A stretch of 24,776 bases of DNA from the NCBI GenBank assembly GCA_035631115.1, contig DASQJJ010000078.1, positions 1-24,776 of the forward strand, in the 5' to 3' direction. Below are positions 21,483 through 24,776 of the stretch, piece by piece. The stretch comes from DASQJJ01 sp035631115 (GTDB lineage: Bacteria; Patescibacteriota; Microgenomatia; Levybacterales; UBA12049). Position 1 is the stretch's first letter; each line of letters opens with the position of its first letter. Made by a program: the position numbers and the translations under genes. The notes under the pieces were generated by a model. The model was not told the DNA's origin and did not search any database. It saw only the letters and a list, made by a program, of their open reading frames with translations.

Positions 21483-23741
21483 TTACTCGGAAATACTGCA
21501 GTTCCATTCCTCCGACACTTTTCTAAATCTTTTTTTCTGCTCTGTAGAATTTTCTACCAATGTTCCAGGTGAAATAACATTCCATGCATATACATGCGAG
21601 AGTGGAATTTGTTTTTGCATACTTCCTTTTTGTTGTGCACATATCAAAGACATTGCATATCTTTCGTCTGTTATTAATAATGGAGAATACGAAATGTTGG
21701 AATTTTGTTGGGATAACAAGTAGTGATAAGGACCAAATGCAAGAATGCTGTAATTTGCCCATTGGGTATCACCAGAAAAATAGAATAAGTCATTTACTTC
21801 TTTCTTTGGAGCTGTTTGTACAATTGTCTTCCATGCTTTCTCAATAAAAAAAGTTGAACGATATGGATACTGCAGAAAAAGCAACGTATTTGCCTTATAG
21901 ATATTAAGCACAACAAAACACATACTCAAAAAAATAAGTAACCACTTTTTCTTAAGAAGAGTGAGAAGATATGCGGTAAGCCCAATAGATCCAACACTAG
22001 AAATAAAAAGATAATGATTTATTGAGGTCATTGGGGCACGGGGCTCCGCAAGAAAATTGGGTAGGTAAAAAATATATGTCCAAAAAATAAGAAAAGAAAT
22101 AATACCAAATGATGATTTTTTCTTTTTAAGAAAATATACAAAGCTTCCAAGTGCACTTGCAAAAATTCCAACTCCTAAAATGCCAAAAGTCCTGCTATAT
22201 TGTGCTGTTTCATATTTAGGAATTGTAGGTTGCAACCCATATACAAAATCAAAAAACAAATTAGTTATTGTTGCAGCAAAATTTCCTATATCTTTGGTTT
22301 TTGTTATCATAACCTTAGGGTTTGTTAGCATTCCTTTTAAAAATACTTCAAATTGTGTTCCTGCACCTTTAGAAACAACGACATACCAAAAAAGAAAAAG
22401 TGGAGCACCCACAACTACCAATATGAGAAGAAATTTTTGCAAGAATTTTTTTACATATATACTATTTTTTGATTTGGAAAAAAGTAAAAGTAAAAAGGGA
22501 ATAATAAAAAAAATCGGTACTACTCGTGCAGGATCTAGAAAAAAAGCAGCAAAAAGAAATACAACAAATTTCCAAATTGCTTTCTTCTTTTCCTGCAATG
22601 ACGTGACAAGTGAGATAAGCGATAAGAGAATAAAAAGTAATGCAAGCGCTGGTACATGATAATTAAATGCATTTATTGCATACATACCAGCAGGCGAAAC
22701 AACAAAGAAAATACTTGTAAGCATTCCTGCTATTTTCGACTGAGTAATTTTATGTATAAAGACCCCTGTAAGATAGGCTGTAGCCACTTTTATTCCAATA
22801 CCAGTCAATTCCCATAGCCAACTATGAAAGCCAAATATTGGCGTGAGCAAAATTGCTTCAAGTGGTGTTCCAGGATGACGAAACGTAAGGAAAAAAGAAA
22901 ATGGATGGTACAGTGCATACCACATGAATTGATAATCATCCTGAAAAAAATAAAAAGAAAAATTTTGCCAAAAACTTGCAAGAGCAAGTAGTATAAGTAA
23001 AAGCAGAAGCTTCCAATTAAATCTATTTTTCTTTACAAACAAAAGTACATACGCGTTTATATACCACTTAAGATATTCCGGAATCCAAGCAAGTATTTTA
23101 AAATTCGATGACCCTTCCATTCTATCTACCCAAACTGTTGGAATTTCTGTAATCTTATATCCCAAAGAATGGGCTTTTAAAATTATTTCCATTGAATACT
23201 CAAACCCACCAACACTCTCTACCGTAATTTTATTAAATATCTTGCTGTTATATAACTTAAACGCATTTGTTGCATCATGGGTTGGGATATGGAAAAAGTA
23301 ATGTAGTGTAAGTCCAGCAAGTCTGGAAAGAAATGTTTTTACAATTGGTCCTCCTATTTTTTTACCGCCTTTCATATAACGAGATGCACAGACGATATCA
23401 TAACCCTTCTCAAACAAGCGATACATTGTATCTATTTGTGTAATATCGTCGGACAAATCGGCCATTAGGACAACTCGAGCATTTCCTTTTGCATTCTCAA
23501 AACCCATTTTAATTGACTTCATTACCCTATTGTTACTTTTATTGGCATTTTGCAACAACCGTATTGTATGTCCCTTGTGTTTTTTCATGTACTTTTGGAT
23601 TACTTTTACAGTAGGATCTGTCTTGTAATGGTAAATGAGAAGAATTTCGTGAGGAGTGCGAACATTTTTTTGGATTCTATTTAATGTCGTCTCTATATTT
23701 TTTTCTTCGCGGTATACAGGAATAATAATTGATAACTTCAT
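21483..23741 (-). CDS. fused GT2 (polyprenyl-phosphate sugar synthase-like) and GT-C-like membrane transferase
   Basis: A 752-residue, two-part protein. Residues 1-230 are a GT2 domain of the dolichyl-phosphate-mannose-synthase type: MKLSIIIPVYREEKN, an acidic VLMADLSDD site (Asp95/Asp98), DIVCASRYMKGG (116-125) and the HDATNAFKLYN segment (155-165). Residues about 243-700 hold about ten membrane helices. An acidic FFQDDYQ (265-271) lies in the first external loop, where GT-C enzymes carry their catalytic Asp. A reasonable reading is one protein that makes a lipid-linked sugar and also transfers it, or feeds it, at the membrane surface. The external C-terminal part (about 640-752) is soluble. 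Start at 23741 (M of MKLSI) is chosen over an upstream frame to 23777. The sugar and acceptor are unknown. Confidence 0.8.
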   Translation of the reverse strand: MKLSIIIPVYREEKNIETTLNRIQKNVRTPHEILLIYHYKTDPTVKVIQKYMKKHKGHTIRLLQNANKSNNRVMKSIKMGFENAKGNARVVLMADLSDDITQIDTMYRLFEKGYDIVCASRYMKGGKKIGGPIVKTFLSRLAGLTLHYFFHIPTHDATNAFKLYNSKIFNKITVESVGGFEYSMEIILKAHSLGYKITEIPTVWVDRMEGSSNFKILAWIPEYLKWYINAYVLLFVKKNRFNWKLLLLLILLALASFWQNFSFYFFQDDYQFMWYALYHPFSFFLTFRHPGTPLEAILLTPIFGFHSWLWELTGIGIKVATAYLTGVFIHKITQSKIAGMLTSIFFVVSPAGMYAINAFNYHVPALALLFILLSLISLVTSLQEKKKAIWKFVVFLFAAFFLDPARVVPIFFIIPFLLLLFSKSKNSIYVKKFLQKFLLILVVVGAPLFLFWYVVVSKGAGTQFEVFLKGMLTNPKVMITKTKDIGNFAATITNLFFDFVYGLQPTIPKYETAQYSRTFGILGVGIFASALGSFVYFLKKKKSSFGIISFLIFWTYIFYLPNFLAEPRAPMTSINHYLFISSVGSIGLTAYLLTLLKKKWLLIFLSMCFVVLNIYKANTLLFLQYPYRSTFFIEKAWKTIVQTAPKKEVNDLFYFSGDTQWANYSILAFGPYHYLLSQQNSNISYSPLLITDERYAMSLICAQQKGSMQKQIPLSHVYAWNVISPGTLVENSTEQKKRFRKVSEEWNCSISE

Positions 23742-23756
23742 AATTACAATGCAAGT

Positions 23757-23786
23757 ACTGTAACATGTTGCTACCAAACTTTACAA
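23757..23786 (-). promoter_or_regulatory. candidate promoter of the GT2/GT-C gene
   Basis: TTGTAA (23781-23786), an 18-bp spacer and TACAGT (23757-23762, preceded by TG-T) end 15 nt before the ATG at 23741, predicting a leader of about 8 nt. Confidence 0.45.
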
Positions 23787-23799
23787 GATATCAGTGAGG

Positions 23800-24270
23800 C
23801 TATGGAAAGGTTTGTTCGAATTTAATTGTTTGTCCCCAATTTTTAAAGTCTGTCCAACGAATCCAAGTTGGTGTAATTTGAACCAGGGTAAAATACCCTA
23901 CGTTATTAATATGATTTAGAGGAATAGAATCCCATTGATTGCCACTTTTTGAGAGCATCTCTGTATACTTTTTCATTGTTGATGCAAATTCAAGTGTATA
24001 ATCAACTTCTTTAGCAAGCCCCTGCACTTGTACTGTCTGGAGCGTTAATGGGTCTGAAACAACAAGCGCAACACTATGATTTTCTTTAATATTATTAAAT
24101 TTATGCGTTTCGTTTTTAGTAAGAAAATAACATCGTAAATCATCCTCTGGGTAATAAAAAATGCTCGTTGCATGAGCAGTATTACCCGGAGCAACTGTTG
24201 CTAACACACCAACATAATGGCTTCTTAAAAAGGTTAGTAATTCTGTTACTGGAGCTTGATCAAGTACCAT
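23800..24270 (-). CDS. FMN-binding split-barrel (PNPOx-like) protein
   Basis: A 156-residue protein of the pyridoxamine-5'-phosphate-oxidase-like split-barrel superfamily, which binds FMN, F420 or haem. VGVLATVAPGNTAHATSIFYYPEDD (about 19-43) forms the first strands. The LTKNETHKFNNIKENHSVALVVSD stretch (about 50-73) is the usual flavin-phosphate and dimer segment, followed by VQVQGLAKEVD. It lacks the C-terminal signature of true PdxH, so reduction of an unknown substrate, or nitroreductase- or pyridoxine-type chemistry, is possible. It is soluble. A 9-bp inverted repeat covers its -10 box and start codon, which suggests direct repression. Confidence 0.82.
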   Translation of the reverse strand: MVLDQAPVTELLTFLRSHYVGVLATVAPGNTAHATSIFYYPEDDLRCYFLTKNETHKFNNIKENHSVALVVSDPLTLQTVQVQGLAKEVDYTLEFASTMKKYTEMLSKSGNQWDSIPLNHINNVGYFTLVQITPTWIRWTDFKNWGQTIKFEQTFP

Positions 24271-24285
24271 ATTATAAATATGGTA
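24265..24285. promoter_or_regulatory. palindromic operator over the -10 and start codon
   Basis: TACCATATT (24265-24273), a 3-bp centre and AATATGGTA (24277-24285) form a perfect 9-bp inverted repeat. The start codon of the split-barrel gene (24268-24270) lies in one arm and the -10 TACCAT in the other. This is the position expected for a repressor dimer site, or for an mRNA hairpin if the transcript began upstream. Confidence 0.55.
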
Positions 24286-24307
24286 TCATACACAAATACT
24301 TTCTCAA
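24280..24307 (-). promoter_or_regulatory. promoter of the split-barrel gene
   Basis: TTGAGA (24302-24307), a 16-bp spacer and TACCAT (24280-24285) end 9 nt before the ATG at 24270. The -35 overlaps the stop codon of the upstream metalloprotease gene. Confidence 0.45.
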
Positions 24308-24776
24308 AATAGCGAATGCCACTTAGTAAATATCCATTGTTGCAAAACGATTACTTCATGAACAATAAGTGATTGCTGTCGACACACATATGCGAGCTCT
24401 TTTAAATCGTTATTGGTAACATCAAGTGAATCGCTTGTATATTTGTACATTATAGAGCTCTCCCCTTCTACGTGCATCATGCCCAATGCATGCCCAAATT
24501 CATGTGCTAAGGTATGAATAAGCTCTGCATTACTATTGGTAATATAGATAGTAATTGTTTTATCATACCCATTATATAACCCTTCTTCGGGCTTACTTGA
24601 TAAGACTGTATTTAATTTACCAATATCACTATTAAGATTTGAGACATCTGCATTATAGTCGTGAGTAGAAAGATTTAGCTGCTGGGCTATTGCATTCAAT
24701 GCTTTGCCCTCGCTATCTAAGTCTTTTTGCTGCTGGATAAGACTTTTATATACATCTGGCGGCGCTCCTCCTTCTT
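24304..24776 (-). CDS. matrixin-like zinc metalloprotease, N-terminus off window
   Basis: The last 156 residues of a metzincin. HTLAHEFGHALGMMH contains the HExxHxxGxxH zinc site, and SIMYKY 7 residues later supplies the Met-turn, so the matrixin (M10) type is clear. Upstream of the domain the sequence is rich in Gln, Asn, Asp and Leu with heptad-like spacing (about the first 60 visible residues), suggesting a coiled-coil spacer. The frame is open to the window edge; the true start lies outside and a signal peptide cannot be seen. A TTG within the visible part (24697-24699) could be mistaken for the start. It probably acts outside the cell. The catalytic site is complete and ends about 45 residues before the stop. 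Confidence 0.88.
   Translation of the reverse strand, partial: EGGAPPDVYKSLIQQQKDLDSEGKALNAIAQQLNLSTHDYNADVSNLNSDIGKLNTVLSSKPEEGLYNGYDKTITIYITNSNAELIHTLAHEFGHALGMMHVEGESSIMYKYTSDSLDVTNNDLKELAYVCRQQSLIVHEVIVLQQWIFTKWHSLF

Noticed and set aside
1..24776. Reassigned stop codon (TGA as Gly)
   Set aside because: TGA ends several genes at sensible family lengths, and conserved glycines are encoded by GGN.

Overview
The window looks like chromosomal DNA of a small, AT-rich bacterium, most likely from the Candidate Phyla Radiation (Patescibacteria, perhaps a Microgenomates-type lineage). This assignment is an inference. It rests on very tight gene packing, convergent genes whose stop codons nearly touch, proteins divergent from textbook families, and many small secreted or membrane proteins with Pro-Thr linkers. 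TGA ends several genes (ileS, an EamA permease, the L,D-transpeptidase), so the genetic code is standard and the TGA=Gly groups (Gracilibacteria, Absconditabacteria) are unlikely. No mobile element, CRISPR array or rRNA was seen. Layout: 1-3165 holds surface-glycan genes: a truncated SDR sugar epimerase and a GT17-like glycosyltransferase on the minus strand, then, divergently, a DUF2142-type polytopic protein with a small overlapping membrane protein. 3244-4983 is a secreted C39-like cysteine peptidase with extra domains. 5053-5704 is an unrecognised gene that looks broken by frameshifts. 5724-5797 is tRNA-Val(CAC), transcribed back to back with signal peptidase I. 6433-11825 is a minus-strand core block: ileS, rodA, rplU, rpmA, parB. 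Divergent from it is a PRPP-synthetase-like gene (11925-13169). Then come a small HNH nuclease, a hairpin-bearing 264-bp gap, a Cas4/RecB-like PD-(D/E)XK nuclease, and, divergently, an RsuA/RluB-type pseudouridine synthase. 15554-19421 has three EamA/DMT permeases, a stand-alone HEAAH (FtsH-peptidase-like) protein and an RBBP9-like hydrolase. 19525-21476 is a plus-strand envelope operon: L,D-transpeptidase, a membrane-anchored unknown, and a YdjM-like membrane hydrolase. 21483-24776 (minus) carries a GT2/GT-C fusion, an FMN-binding split-barrel protein and a truncated matrixin-like metalloprotease. Working together: the glycosyltransferases, permeases, RodA, L,D-transpeptidase, signal peptidase and several exported peptidases all serve building and remodelling of the envelope; ileS, rplU, rpmA, the tRNA and the pseudouridine synthase serve translation. 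The strongest architectural signal is promoter placement. At least 14 transcription-unit starts have a recognisable -10 element ending only 6-10 nt before the start codon, which predicts leaderless or nearly leaderless mRNAs. The secreted C39-like peptidase is the clear exception, with a real leader and a good Shine-Dalgarno sequence. This pattern also revises several start codons.
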